A stretch of 64,000 nucleotides of DNA. Source: Fusarium oxysporum f. sp. lycopersici 4287 (taxonomy: Eukaryota > Ascomycota > Sordariomycetes > Hypocreales > Nectriaceae). Made by a program: the position numbers and the translations under genes. The DNA is taken from positions 391,047 to 455,046 of the forward strand of contig NC_030988.1 in NCBI RefSeq assembly GCF_000149955.1, given 5' to 3'. Positions 32,387 through 43,511 of this stretch are shown here, one piece after another. The notes under the pieces are model-generated. The model was not told where the DNA came from, made no database searches, and worked only from the letters and a program-made list of their open reading frames with translations. How positions within the stretch are numbered: the first letter of the stretch is position 1; every line of letters starts with the position of its first letter.

Positions 32387-33517
32387 GATGGCTAGGGCAT
32401 GCGAGGTGGGTTCTGGTCATTTTCTTCGCTCAAGCGAGCAAGACCTCGTGGGAGGAGTCGAGGAAGGCTTTTTGGTGAGATGTCATGTACGCAACAGGTT
32501 CATCAGGCCTTTAGGACGCTGCACGGCACTCCAAACGGATGATGTACGATTTTCTCGGGTCTTCATCATTTGCTTGTTGGGCAGCTTCTTTTGTCTTTGG
32601 AAGCATTACGGTGAGATCGCTTTCGAACATCTCATCTGTTTCAACGCCTCCGAAACGTTGGTCTGTCAGACGATCTGTTATCTTGTCTCGAAGAGTCTGT
32701 AAAGAGGAACTTGTTTTCATGGTGGACATGTGTTGCCAAGAAGCTTGCTCTGCTTCCTTCGGAACTTTTTAGCACACAATGTCCTCTTCTCTGGCAAGGC
32801 GAGCTCAGATAATGTCGAAGCAATTCCCCCCCCTCTCCGCCCCAGGTGTCTTTTGAAGCCCGTAGACAGAGGCATGGTGTTCTGCCAGTATGTTCAAGAT
32901 GGAGGGAGTTCCGGGCGATGGTTGAGAAGGCCAGACGGATGCCCACAGTGCATAGGAGGTAAACAGGACCTCCGTCATTCCAAGGAAAGGGCTAATGTAA
33001 GAAAAACATTTTTTGACAAGAATGAGCGGGTGAGGTGAATCCCTGTAGGGAAAGACACAGTAGCTCGAGCCTCAGGAGCCCTAATAACTGCTAACCTAGT
33101 AGATAGACAGCAGAAATCTGACAGCCACCTTTGTTCCCCAGCGTCATTTTCTAGGTCAGCTGCCGTTAAAACGGAAGCTTCTACAATCATTGAACTAGCA
33201 CCTAACCATAGTGAATATTAACTCATTTATTCTACTTTCCATACTAGAAATTGCGCTTATGTATGATTGCTAATGCTGATATAATAACTATCCGACTGCC
33301 TATAGTCTCTAAGTTATTGAACACGATATTGTGAGTTGTTGTTTGTATCTTAAGGTCCGATCCATTACCAAGGTTAAGGTGGCCTTAGTAGCTTATAACG
33401 TGGCTGCACAACTACTAATTTAAGGATTTAAAGAAGAAAACATCTTAATTTGAAGCAAAGGCTATAAATAAAAATAATTATTATTAACTATACAAAAGAG
33501 CCCTCTTTTTATCTCCC
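32387..33517. other. Upstream of the P450 relic; coding-like fragment only
   Basis: A minus-strand frame at about 32511-32729 encodes a charged 72-residue stretch (SSSLQTLRDKITDRL, EMFESDLTVMLPK) that looks like real protein but has no recognised family and no clear continuation. The rest, especially 33190-33517, is AT-rich without genes. Confidence 0.35.
33463..33470 (+). promoter_or_regulatory. TATA-box candidate
   Basis: TATAAATA ends 47 bases before the ATG at 33518 and lies in an AT-rich, gene-free flank. Confidence 0.35.
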
Positions 33518-34324
33518 ATGTATAAAAACAAGTATATATCCCTGAATACTTGTATTGTTAGAACTCATATTACTATAGGCACAATGGGTGCCCGATTTTT
33601 GCAAGAGACTTTTCGCCGTGAAAGGGCTTTCGAATTCTTTATGGGGGAAAGCGAAAAAGCCATTAACAATTTATCTAACGACTTAGGGTGTAATGAAAAT
33701 GAATTTCATGGCATCCATACCCTTTGGAAAGATTCATTTATTCATAATGGCCCTGAGTATTCTCAATACCACAAAACCTTACGTCGGCTCCACGGTCTAG
33801 GCTTACTGATAGTTTGTTTTTCAACGTTGCTACAAGGGGATCATGAGATAGAGGAAAGTGCATTAAACCATGAAACACGAACAATCCCCATAGTCTACTT
33901 TCTTATACCAAGAGGCGAACAGTCAGATAGGTTTATCGACAAGTTAGAGTCCAATACGAAGCTCGATGTCTGTGTTTGGGATACAAAGGATCAATTTACA
34001 GCTAGTTCTTCGGTTGGACTATCAAACAAGAACGTGAAAGGAAAGAATTTTGAATGGTGTATAGACAAATTTTGGGACGACACGGATCCAAGCTGGCATC
34101 GGACTCCAGTGGAGCCCTTCTCATATGACCCTAAAGAGGATAAGAGGGTAAAAGAGTTTTTGGAAAACGACAATCCCTACTTCTGTGTAGTAGGCATGAA
34201 GATCAACTGGAACGACTATCTGGAAAGAGACCCTCGTATGTTTCTGAAGAAGATCAAAGAGTTCGATCTGGTGGGGCATATAGAGCAGGCGAAGAAGCGG
34301 AGTAAAGACCAATGGTATTTATAA
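33518..34324 (+). CDS. 268-residue protein with one copy of the repeated unknown domain
   Basis: An uninterrupted frame from ATG 33518; a second in-frame ATG at 33584 (MGARFLQETF) is an equally good start. Residues about 60-257 match the repeat unit of the 869-residue protein at 13956-16565. They contain a helical part ending in LHGLGLLIV, then IPIVYFLIP, then KLDVCVWD, then CVVGMKI, then a helix FLKKIKEFDLVGHIEQA. That last helix is closest to copy 3 of the large protein (LLNKIKKFDIAKRVAAHIEA). There is no signal peptide or membrane span. The function is unknown. It may be a single-domain paralogue that arose by duplication and dispersal; no transposon ends flank it. Confidence 0.75.
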   Translation: MYKNKYISLNTCIVRTHITIGTMGARFLQETFRRERAFEFFMGESEKAINNLSNDLGCNENEFHGIHTLWKDSFIHNGPEYSQYHKTLRRLHGLGLLIVCFSTLLQGDHEIEESALNHETRTIPIVYFLIPRGEQSDRFIDKLESNTKLDVCVWDTKDQFTASSSVGLSNKNVKGKNFEWCIDKFWDDTDPSWHRTPVEPFSYDPKEDKRVKEFLENDNPYFCVVGMKINWNDYLERDPRMFLKKIKEFDLVGHIEQAKKRSKDQWYL

Positions 34325-36116
34325 AATCCCAGTTAGGAGAAGGTGAGGCCAGCTAATAAGTAAAATAGGTCCAAACTACACCATTTTACCAATGTTTTAT
34401 GTTTTAGTGCCTTATCTTAAGGCCTAATTCCAGACTCCTACCAACCAGTAATCAGGGCAGTAGGTAAGGGGTATACTATCTTATAAAAATCGTGTAATAG
34501 CAGCTTCTAATGAAGGAACAAATAGAAAGAATATTAAATCAATACGTTATATTTTATAATATTTACAGGATATGTTAAGTAACATACTCCATAGCACAGC
34601 AAAAGGGGCACTAATTATATGATTACCTTAAACGATGAACATCATTCATTCCTTGATCTATATGGATAGCTTAAGGAAGGCGACGGAAAGTGGGAAGACA
34701 ACAAGTTCCAGCTGGAATGGCACCGGGCCATAGTTCGTACCTTTGATTCTCCGTGTCCCGGGAGTCACTTTGGACGAATATGGATATAGGTCAAAGAAGG
34801 TGCTTCTCGTCACCCTGTGGAGTATTTGGCTGGCAATTAGCCCATTGACTTAGCGGCCATTTTTTAACCCAGGTTCAACACCTTGGCTAATCTCTGTGAT
34901 CCTCTCGACGCAGACATAGACCTTTTAACTTTTAAAGTCAACTGATGGGTAGCTGTCGCTATACGTATACGTTCTCTGTTGCCATTGGGGAGGTCAGTTG
35001 TATAGGTTAGCTGAAATTGTGGATGGCTTAAATATTGAACATCTCGAAGATACTAATCTGGAGCAGAGCGTGCCTGTAAACGCCCTGGGAACATGATTTC
35101 ATATGATTTTCCAGCTAACATGGATTCCCATTTCACCTTGGCATGAAATAAAAAGATGAGTTACATGTAAGAATGACATAGTCACCGCCCTTGCTATGAT
35201 CTGTTAGCACTGGATCGACCATAAACTTTCGGAAATGAGTAGCGCTCCTGTAATTTGCAGCACCATCTCTTACTCAACCTCGTGAGTTTATCCAGCAGAT
35301 CCATTCACTTTGCTAAATATGTGGATTCGCAACATCAGCTAGTACCCAATTGTCATCACGTAGCGGAAATATGTCCTAGAGCAGCTTGGCGCTCTTTCTG
35401 AGTCCCTCAGATTACTTTCATACCAGGTAGTAGCCAGTTCTACCAATAAGCCGAGTTCACATGCTAAGGTAAATGCTGGCACTGACTTCTTAGGCCAAGC
35501 CAAGTAGTGCCGATGGGGTACCGCGCTAAAGCAGTGAGCAAGATGAATGCAAATAAGTTCCGACTTCTTGAGACCCACAGGCGTCGGTTAAAACGCTTTT
35601 TCCCGGACCTCACAAAGGAGGGACAGAATTGCCATATATACATGTAGGCTTACTATTTCAAAAGTTAAACTTCAACTGATCTTTCATTGTTAGGAGCTGA
35701 AGACCAAAAGCCTGTTCTCAAATTGTCACAAAGAGACCACAAAAATGCCGCTTCCAAGTCGAAAAGTTACCTTCCGGTCACTTGCCAACAGGCTCCGCAC
35801 GGAATATGAAAACAATTGGCCTTTCCAGACAGAGCTGTCAGTGTACTTGGGTGAGATTGCCTTATGGCGCAGGTAGCTGAATAGATCATAAGTATTAGAG
35901 GTGTCAGTCAAAGGCAGCAGCCTCCTCTGAGACCTCGTTGGCGACGGCTTGTTTCCCAGTTTTAACATAAGCATATAGCATAGACCCACTGGGCCATCGA
36001 AACTGCTATAAAGAGACCGGCATGGTTCTCAAAACGGAGGTTGTAGCGCATATTACCTTGTTGAGCTGGCGCGCTTTGCATTGACTGAGCATCATACTTG
36101 TTTATTGCAATCCGCA
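34325..36116. other. Gene-poor stretch
   Basis: Frames of 79-87 codons (35339-35578 and 35726-35989, minus) have no recognisable motif. The segment near 35580-35660 faintly resembles 47610-47690 (shared GCGTCGGTTA and TTTCCxGGAC), perhaps an old repeat. Confidence 0.4.
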
Positions 36117-37250
36117 ATGATAGGTGTCGCCCGATTACTCACATCAAGATGCCTTAAGTGGGCGACAGTTACATCTTTCATTTTTTCTATTGTTCTCGTT
36201 ACCCACCTACTACATCCTTTCAAGCCTTTCGCAGATCAGATGGTGATAAATACCAATTGGTCCCGTTTTGCGTATGCACAGTATGTGACCAATAGCGAGT
36301 ACCTGTGCAATTCGGTCATGCTGTTCGAGGCTTTGCAACACCTTCGCAGTCGCGCGGATCGCGTGATGATATATCCCTCCCACATGCTAGATTCAGATCA
36401 CAAATCCAGCAATGCTCGGTTGCTTGCAAAAGCTCGCGACAAGTACGATGTCAAGCTTGTTCCTATTACGGTTCGACATAAGGATAATACGGATCGTAAG
36501 TGATCATATTGAGAGCCTCAGGCTAGACGTGTTATCGGTCCAGGGCAAAACTGACCTTTGCTACCCACGGATCCAGCTACGTGGGCTGATTCTCTTACCA
36601 AGCTCCTTCTTTTTAACCAGACTCAATATAGTCGTATTCTCTGTATTGACTCTGACTCTGTTCTCTTGGAATCTATGGATGAATTATTTTTTCTGCCGTC
36701 TATACCAGTAGCTATGCCTCGGGCTTACTGGCTGTTCCCAATGAAGGAGATCCTTTCCACTATGCTCATGCTTATTGAGCCTTCCGAGGTAGAGTTTGCC
36801 CGCATCATGAGCGAGATGGATGCGGCATCCAGTAACGACTATGATATGGAGATTATTAACTCTTTGTATCGCAACAACGCCATGGTCCTCCCGCATCGTC
36901 GTTACGCCCTGTTGACGGGCGAATTTCGCAGCGAGAGCCATGCCAAGTATCTGGGCTCCGAAATAGAGCCCTGGGACCCTGCCAGAGCGTATAGCGAGGC
37001 TAAGCTTGTCCACTTTTCCGATTGGCCGTTGCCTAAGCCATGGCTGCATATAGATGAAGAGCTTCGCCTAGAACTGCAGCCTAATTGTACAAATACAACA
37101 GGTGACGTCGTAGACTGCACAGCAAGAATAATTTGGAATTCTTTCTATACAGACTTCCAAATGAAACGCAAGGTATTACTGCAGGACTTCTACATAAAAC
37201 ACATATGCTTCAACGCTAACAAGACCACAGGAAATCTGCAGCTGAACTAG
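36117..37250 (+). CDS. GNT1-like type II Golgi glycosyltransferase (GT8-like)
   Basis: Exons 36117-36495 and 36577-37250 join in frame to about 350 residues. The intron (36496-36576) has GTAAGT, an ACTGAC branch and CCAG. The protein starts MIGVARLL and has one hydrophobic span near residues 15-35, the type II anchor of Golgi transferases. Then come WSRFAYAQYVTNSEYLCNSV and a DxD-type motif in ILCIDSDSVLL that would bind the divalent metal and nucleotide sugar, followed by PSIPVAMPRAYW and HFSDWPLPKPW. This pattern is that of fungal glucose N-acetyltransferase 1-like proteins, which add GlcNAc to mannan chains. The acceptor is unknown. No defect is visible, making this one of the few intact metabolic genes in the window. 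Confidence 0.8.
36496..36576 (+). other. Intron of the glycosyltransferase gene
   Basis: GTAAGT donor, CTGAC branch-like motif and CCAG acceptor, 81 bases. Splicing removes a TGA and joins HKDNTD to PTWADSLTK. Confidence 0.8.
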
Positions 37251-37675
37251 GATCTTTCATATCTGGTGTGAATAGGGTGATTCTCAATATGAGCCCTAAC
37301 TACCAAAGGGTATCCGTCAAATTAGGCTAGTCACGACGTTCATGTCGACTATCCGTTATTAGTAAAACTAAAACACATCCGCTATCATACCTGTGATGTC
37401 ACATACTTTAATGAAAAGCAGCAGCGATAGAAATAGAGAGTCTTGAGTTACCTTGTGATTCGGCATTCTGCTGTTTGTCCTTTCTTTTAAAAACTTGGTC
37501 ACTTGTTAGCTGTAACACATACCATCCACAACCCCTCTTTCGGCATAACCCCTCTTTCGGCAAGCAAAATAAAAAAGCCACCACCAAAAATCAACAACTT
37601 CACTTACACAGAATTTGACCGAATTGATAGAAATCCGTGAAATTTTTCGTTTCATAAATCATAAATAGGGTTTAT

Positions 37676-39441
37676 CTATTGTACTCTGGTTTTTTTCGCC
37701 ACCCGCCGCGACCGCCTGGGTGGTTGGTGGGGTATGTTTTCCTCTCTGACTTCGATGACAGAACCAGCCTCCGATTCTGACTCTTGCTCGCTTGAAGAGA
37801 CAAATTCCACCCCAACAGGCATATGACGAGTCGCCCCTTCTGGTATGCACTCTTTACTAGCTAGAGTCTCTCCAAGAGTCATGAAACGTTTGTTAGGATT
37901 CGGCACCGCCTTCCTCTTCTTCCCTCTTTTCAGCCGAGCCAATTCTTCCTCTAGGCTGGCAATCCTCTGCGTATGCGCCGCTACTGTCTGCTGGTGAGCT
38001 TCAAAGCCCTTGGCTATTACGTTGTATCGTCTCCGTGTCTTTGGTGTTTTGTTCAGTCCAAGGTCACGAATTTGACGGCTCGTCTGTGGCGTATCGTCCG
38101 AGCCAAGATACAGCCTTGGTTCAGGAGTCACTCTTGGGCTGCCATTTGGCCTATCTTGTTGGATTTCTGGGTGCCGTAACGCTTTCGCACGTGAAATTGG
38201 CCAGTTTCCAGTGACCCTCCAGCCAGACAGTATGTTCTTCTTGGTCATTCCAACTCGGCGAGCCTTGGCGTAGGCCCTGATGAAATTGACCTTGTCCATT
38301 GGAGCGGAATCAGTCAACGAAGCGAACTTTTCCAACTCTCGTCGATATGCAGCTTTCGACGCATTAAATACTCCATTGTCCAGTGGCTGGAGTCCATGAG
38401 AGCAGTGTGCTGGTAGATAGCAGCAATAAACGTTGTTTAAAAAGCACGTGGCCATCCATTCATCCTTCCATCACTCAGCACTGATCTTGAGGTGGGGAAA
38501 ATAGAGAACATACTGTTGCATGGCTTCCATGGCCATCTAAAATGATCAGTCTCGCATCAGAGTCGTCGGCAGGCGTAGTCTGGGGCAGATAGACTCTTTC
38601 AAGCCATTCAATGCCTATGTGGTCATCAGTCCACCCGTTGGGCGATGTTATATAATACCAGTCTGCTATCTGCTTGAACTCATCAAGAAACCACTGTTTC
38701 TGGAGTTGTTTCCCCTTGAATATTATGCCAGGAGTCAAAGCGCGGCCGTCAGCAGTGATAGCTTCGATGAATGAAGTCCAATTCCGAGTTTGTGGTCCCT
38801 TGAGAAACGCCTTGCGCTTCGGGTCTGCGCTTCCAACAACCAGGCTATCTAGACCTGAACCCAGAGGGTTAGTCGGCCAAAATTCAAGAATTGACAAGGA
38901 ATAGAGGTGAATGCTTGCCGAAACCAGTCATAATACCCCCCTCATCAACGTTGACGGTGTTTTCAGGCTTGATCCAACCATATTGGCCCTCCCGGATATC
39001 AAAGTACCAGTGAACCGCTCTAGGTGTGAAAGAGTCGAACCTCTTGGCTTCTTGACGTCTACCCATCTTGGTCTTTAGGTCTGCACGGCGATTGATAAAC
39101 TTGGCCACCCAGTTGCGTCCTAAGTTGGGACGTTCGCCCTGCTGCCTCAACAAGCCCATGACACAAGCGCGGATCTGACTGTGGGACGGAGCATAGCCCA
39201 AGGACTCCTGACGGAGAATCCAGAGAGTCAGCCTATCCTCTTGGCTTTTGGACAAGCGTCGATGAGGGTGGATCTGCTCTTTCACGGCCCCGCGGCCGTT
39301 AAGTCTGTCTATTAGAGTGCTCCGAGGTACTCCCCGTCTATGAGCGGCTTGAGGGGGCGAAAAGCCATTATCAGTAACATCCAATATAGCGTCTGCCATG
39401 TCTTCCTCTGTATATTTCCATCGAAGTCTCGATCTAGGCAT
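37676..39441 (-). CDS. Fot/pogo transposase (DDE_1 family), three exons
   Basis: Exons 39441-38919, 38854-38514 and 38464-37676 join in frame to about 550 residues. The start is MPRSRLRWKYTEEDM; an upstream in-frame ATG adds ten residues. The N-terminal half has the CENP-B/Psq-type helix-turn-helix (DNGFSPPQAAHRRGVPRSTL) and a second HTH (RLSKSQEDRLTLWILRQE). The catalytic DDD triad is visible as NVDEGG, ILDGHGSH and HGLQPLDNGVF. A C-terminal coiled coil (QRIASLEEELARLKRG) and a basic tail follow. The first intron uses a GC donor. No stop or frameshift interrupts the spliced frame, so the enzyme may be functional. Confidence 0.9.
38465..38513 (-). other. Intron 2 of the pogo transposase
   Basis: Donor GTATGT, branch-like GCTGAG, acceptor GGAAG, 49 bases. 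Splicing joins DGHGSHAT to DEWMATCFL. Confidence 0.8.
38855..38918 (-). other. GC-AG intron 1 of the pogo transposase
   Basis: Donor GCAAGC, branch GACTAAC, acceptor TTCAG. Splicing joins EGGIMTGFG to LDSLVVGS, the arrangement expected for Fot-type transposases. Confidence 0.75.
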
Positions 39442-39742
39442 TTTTTTGTCGTTGTCGCAGAAAAATGCCAAAAAACAGAGAAAAGAGCGGTGAGGAAATT
39501 GATGATTGAATTAACACTATTTCCATAGCACGGTATGCATACATCGCATACCCCGCACAGCCTTAGAGGGCTACAATCGTTAACTCCAATCATTTATATA
39601 ATCAGCAAAGGCATTATCCTCCAAGTAGCTATTTATTTTGGCCAATATTTGTGTAAGTGAAGTTGATGAGTTTTGGTGAAGCTTTTTTTATTTTGCTTGC
39701 CGAAAGAGGGGTTATGCCGAAAGAGGGGTTGTGGATGGTAGT

Positions 39743-39858
39743 TGTAACGGTTGCACAAGCCGTTAAACCACAGGGCAAAAGATCGGGCCATAATCGCTAT
39801 GCAAGCAATCATGGATGTGCTACAGCTGCCTTATAGAAGTCTTACAGCGCTGTTACGG
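39743..39858 (+). repeat. Gypsy-like LTR relic
   Basis: Starts TGTAACGGTTG. It is similar over about 115 bases, inverted, to 51703-51825 (shared GATCGGGCCATAATCG and GTGCTACAGCTGCC). The sequence beyond 39858 is no longer alignable by eye. Confidence 0.75.
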
Positions 39859-40463
39859 GCACGAATCGTAACAGCAGTAGATTCATTTCTTTTGATACAA
39901 ACTAGATAACAGTTTTTAACACTATGAATCATTTTTCTTAATTTCAGGTTCTATGAAACTGTCTTTAAGCATTCAGGATTATACTTAGATATTTTCCAAA
40001 ATGCGAGTAACTAAATGGCTTATATTTAGTTTCTCCTCCAGGTTTATGGTACTACTGAGCCCATAAGCTAGGCAGGTCTAATGATGATGTCTACCCTACA
40101 GCCGAGTGGATCTCCCATGTAAAGCAGGGAGGATACGACAACTATCGGTTTTGGGTTGATAAATCCAACGTACTACTGTAGGTTATACAAACATAAGGCA
40201 TGATAAACAATTAATATGCGTTTTACCACCAGCGTGAAACAATTTGGTACATGTTATAATGTACTGTAATGGTTCTGCTATAGGCCTAATCCTCGGCCTG
40301 ACCTTTTTCGCCAGCGAGGTAAGAACCTCAATATACCTTATCAGTGTCAGTTTCGAAACAGGTAAGAGAGAGAGACAAAGAAAGAAACAAAATCTATACA
40401 AAAGAGACGTGCAGAAGATAGGGACGGTAGGAGAGTCGCGAGTGCTTCCTTGGTCGTCGATGC
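39859..40463. other. No supported gene
   Basis: AT-rich. It may hold the rest of the LTR relic on the left and the 3' tail of the LINE fragment on the right. Confidence 0.4.
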
Positions 40464-41022
40464 CTAATAACGAGGGTATATCTTTCCAAAGAACGAGCTG
40501 TCCTTGGCAAGGTCGACGAATTTGGTGGAATCTCTCCCTATTGCTAGATTGATTGCTGCATTCGGTGACGAGGTCAGCCTCACCCGTTGACGCGGTGGTA
40601 CTGTTCTGCAGTAGAAGATGTGATCCGGTGCCTTGCGTCGGCCGCATGAGCAGACCAGGCGTGCGTCATTTTGGTTGAACCTCTCGTGATACACGGCGAA
40701 GTCCCCGTGGAGGGACCTCGCTGCCAGCAAGTGGTGTAAGGCTGCGCGCGGGAGCGACAGCTCCGACGGGCAGCCTGTGGTCGCCTTGAGGTTGAGTCTC
40801 TTGTACTGGTCGGGAGCGGACGTGGACCACCATGCCTCGAATGCTTCTTTCGGTTTCTGTCTTGCGATTCTTCGTAGGTGAGCCAGCGTCGGTTGAGCAT
40901 CTTCGGGCTCGGGCAGTGCTGATGCTGCTTTTACCAGTATGTCGGCCTGTTCGTTGCCGGGGACACCGGAGTGTCCTGGCACCCAAAGCACCTGGACGGC
41001 TCCATGCGCAGACGATGGCCAT
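40464..41022 (-). pseudogene. Tad-type LINE 3' fragment (RNase H and zinc-knuckle end)
   Basis: The minus strand encodes the end of a non-LTR retrotransposon polyprotein. It shows the RNase H C-terminal motif WVPGHSGVPGNEQAD and then a Cys/His-rich region (RLVCSCGRRKAPDHIFYC) typical of the Tad/I group, ending at 40464. The sequence just upstream (to about 41022) continues in another frame, so one frameshift is present. The remainder of the reverse transcriptase is missing, as in a normal 5'-truncated LINE insertion. Confidence 0.85.
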
Positions 41023-41313
41023 GAATGTTGTTATTTAGGTCTGGGGTAGCCAAGTTGTTGAGCTCTGCTCCACCAACGTAAAGCTAGCTGCGAGGATTAC
41101 AGCGAAGGAACAAACCAGTCGATGAAAAGGTTTATGACGAACTTCAAATTTAAGGATCTCCAAAACACGGTCCCTCTTTTAGTGAAAGAGGATTTTACAG
41201 GGGTACAAGCCGATGAGAGGCAGTGAGTTTCCTCTTTACTGAAAACGGGATGGACCATAAGGATGTAGGACATAATTAAAATATATATAATTTTATATTG
41301 ATCATTCCGCAAT

Positions 41314-41919
41314 TTAAAACTGGTACCGACGTCGCTTATCGAATGGTACAAGGTAATCTATACCTTGAATAACCTCAGGGTCACCGAAGACTTCTGCTGT
41401 TGGACGATCCAACCTAAAATACGACAACTTGTCAGAAAAGAAAGCAACTCGTTCAATACCCTCCGGTGCGAATGCGGCCTTTACATGCCGCCTGGATTGA
41501 AGTTGACAAGAACGAGCTTCTCTACGTCGAAGGAAAGAAAAGAGTTCAGAGACAAGGACGCTCTCTCCTCCGAAATCGAGCGCAAAGAAAGCTCTTACAA
41601 GTCTCGCACCACCAGGCTTGTCCTGACTGTCCATGAAGCTTGCCAGCTTGATCTTGCGGGTCCGCAGCGCTCCTAGGCCAAGCCAATCCTCGCTATAGCA
41701 AGACTCGAACATGTCTCTCCAAAGACCATGCAGATCCATGCAAGTCACTTCCTCCGTCACCTGAAAAGGCACGTAAACAACAGCAAAAGGTGTCCATCTT
41801 CCAAGCCGTACCATCGAGTCAAGGATGGATACATCATAGGAAACCCAAGTCTCATGCTCGTCCAGATCGCATTGCCGACCATCATTCTGCTCCTCACGAG
41901 CAAGACTTGAAGAATCCAT
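41314..41919 (-). CDS. Hypothetical acidic protein, about 201 residues
   Basis: From ATG 41919 the frame is open to 41314. It opens with Ser/Glu/Asp-rich sequence and then looks folded, with alternating hydrophobic runs (DSMVRLGRWTPFAVVYVPFQV, ARLVRAFFALDFGG) and an aromatic-rich C-terminus. No known family, signal peptide or membrane span is recognised. It may be the 3' exon of a longer gene, since the frame stays open a little upstream of the ATG. Confidence 0.45.
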   Translation of the reverse strand: MDSSSLAREEQNDGRQCDLDEHETWVSYDVSILDSMVRLGRWTPFAVVYVPFQVTEEVTCMDLHGLWRDMFESCYSEDWLGLGALRTRKIKLASFMDSQDKPGGARLVRAFFALDFGGESVLVSELFSFLRRREARSCQLQSRRHVKAAFAPEGIERVAFFSDKLSYFRLDRPTAEVFGDPEVIQGIDYLVPFDKRRRYQF

Positions 41920-41958
41920 TGCTTCCGACTTCCCGGCTACAGAAACCGAATGGAACAA

Positions 41959-43511
41959 GAAGGAGGTTCGATCCCTATCTCACGCTGCTATGTACCGTAT
42001 CAGCATACAACGAAGACAACTTCCAGCCTGCGTTGCTTACGTCTACGACGAAGACAAGGACCCATATGAGCCCAAACGTCGGTTTGTACCAAGCGCTGCC
42101 ACCTCACGGTATTCACGGAGAAGGACTCTACTGAGTCACAATGCTAAAACACTCACTGCCTGGTTCGTGACTTAGCCATACGGCTGCAGCTATGTCCTGG
42201 TTCCAACCTGAACACAAAGGTCGAGTACCGATAATGTCAAGTTCGCCTAAAGGGCGACCAAAGGCCAAGCCAACATGAGGGACGAGTTCACCAGAACATT
42301 GTTTCGCTCCACGAAGAAGGGCGAGGACCACTTTTGAAGTCTCCTTCCACGTGTCGGTGGATACCACACAAAGGTTGTCCCTCTCGTGATTCGTTGCTAT
42401 CCAAGCAACTAACTAAATGGGTCCCTTCAATTTCCCATTCCGTCCACTCAAATGCGCTGAATGCTATTCGCTTTCCTACTGGTGCCTCAGGCCACTTCTA
42501 CGTTCGTGGTCCGTTGCTGTTATCTTAAAATGCGGGCGCCTTTTCCGCTGATCTGTGGTTCGCACATTGGTGAATGAGGCTCTGCACCACGATAAATCGT
42601 TGTGAGGGCGAGCCAATTTCCATATGTGGGCGCTTGAGCTATGTTCCACTCTTCGCATATTGAGGGGTAAACAGCTCAGCTTTCCCATTTTCCACGTTGT
42701 ACACTGTTTGCCACCATTCACCGCCACTATTTACCACCAGTATGGAGCTCAGCTGGACCTCACTACTATCAGCAGATATCGCTCGCAATCCCCTGTGGAA
42801 TTCCAATTGCGTCTATCATCGTCTCACGATGCTAATACTCTGCGGTGAATAGACAGCTAGGCTTTATAGCACTTCTGGACAAGATCATTCACTTTTATGA
42901 CCAAAGGGAGCAACAAGAAAACACATCTTGAAAGAGCTTTTGGCATTCTGTTTTGAGGCCCTACCTTCTTGCGTCAATCGCGACAAGGGGTCCACTTCGC
43001 GTCATACTGGTCCATGTCGCATTCGATTACTCTCGCGCTTTTATGCTTCTCTGACAAAGTCAATAGACTAGGTTAGCAAATTATTAGTAAAGCGAGAACG
43101 AGTTTCCAGCCGCCAACTGAGTTTGTTTAGATAGTCTTGCTGGGTGCCAGCGGAATCCGATGAGGCAACCCGAAACACGCTCTATAAATTAGGGTTATCG
43201 CTTGCAAGATTTGGATGAATTTCATTGTTGGCTGTTTGCCCACGTCACACCTTTACCATGCATGCTTGGTGCACATTCCGATTGCCTGATGACTAGCTTG
43301 AACGGACTCCCGCATATGCGACATGTGCACCAGAACCAAAATCACGATCGCTAATGATTTGAAGACCTTCCTGCTGAGCACCCTCCAACTACCAGTATAT
43401 CATAATAATACTGACCATACAATCTTCCATTTTCCTTTATCCAACCCTCATTGTCGCCAATCGGTCAAGTCATTACATTCAAGTACAACCCAAGCGTGGC
43501 AATAGACCCCA
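41959..43511. other. Gene-poor stretch
   Basis: Short frames of both strands (for example 41990-42175 plus, 42476-42727 minus) have no recognisable features. Confidence 0.45.

Larger units (their letters stand above)
37522..39738 (-). mobile_element. Fot/pogo-type DNA transposon with about 90-base inverted ends
   Basis: The ends are CCATCCACAACCCC on the left and its inverted copy on the right, with similarity extending about 90 bases inward. The element sits between TA dinucleotides (37520-37521, 39739-39740), the usual Tc1/mariner target duplication. Each end contains a short direct repeat (CCCCTCTTTCGGCA twice). Total length is 2217 bases. The single transposase gene inside appears intact. 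The right TA lies two bases from a Gypsy-like LTR relic starting at 39743. Confidence 0.95.
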
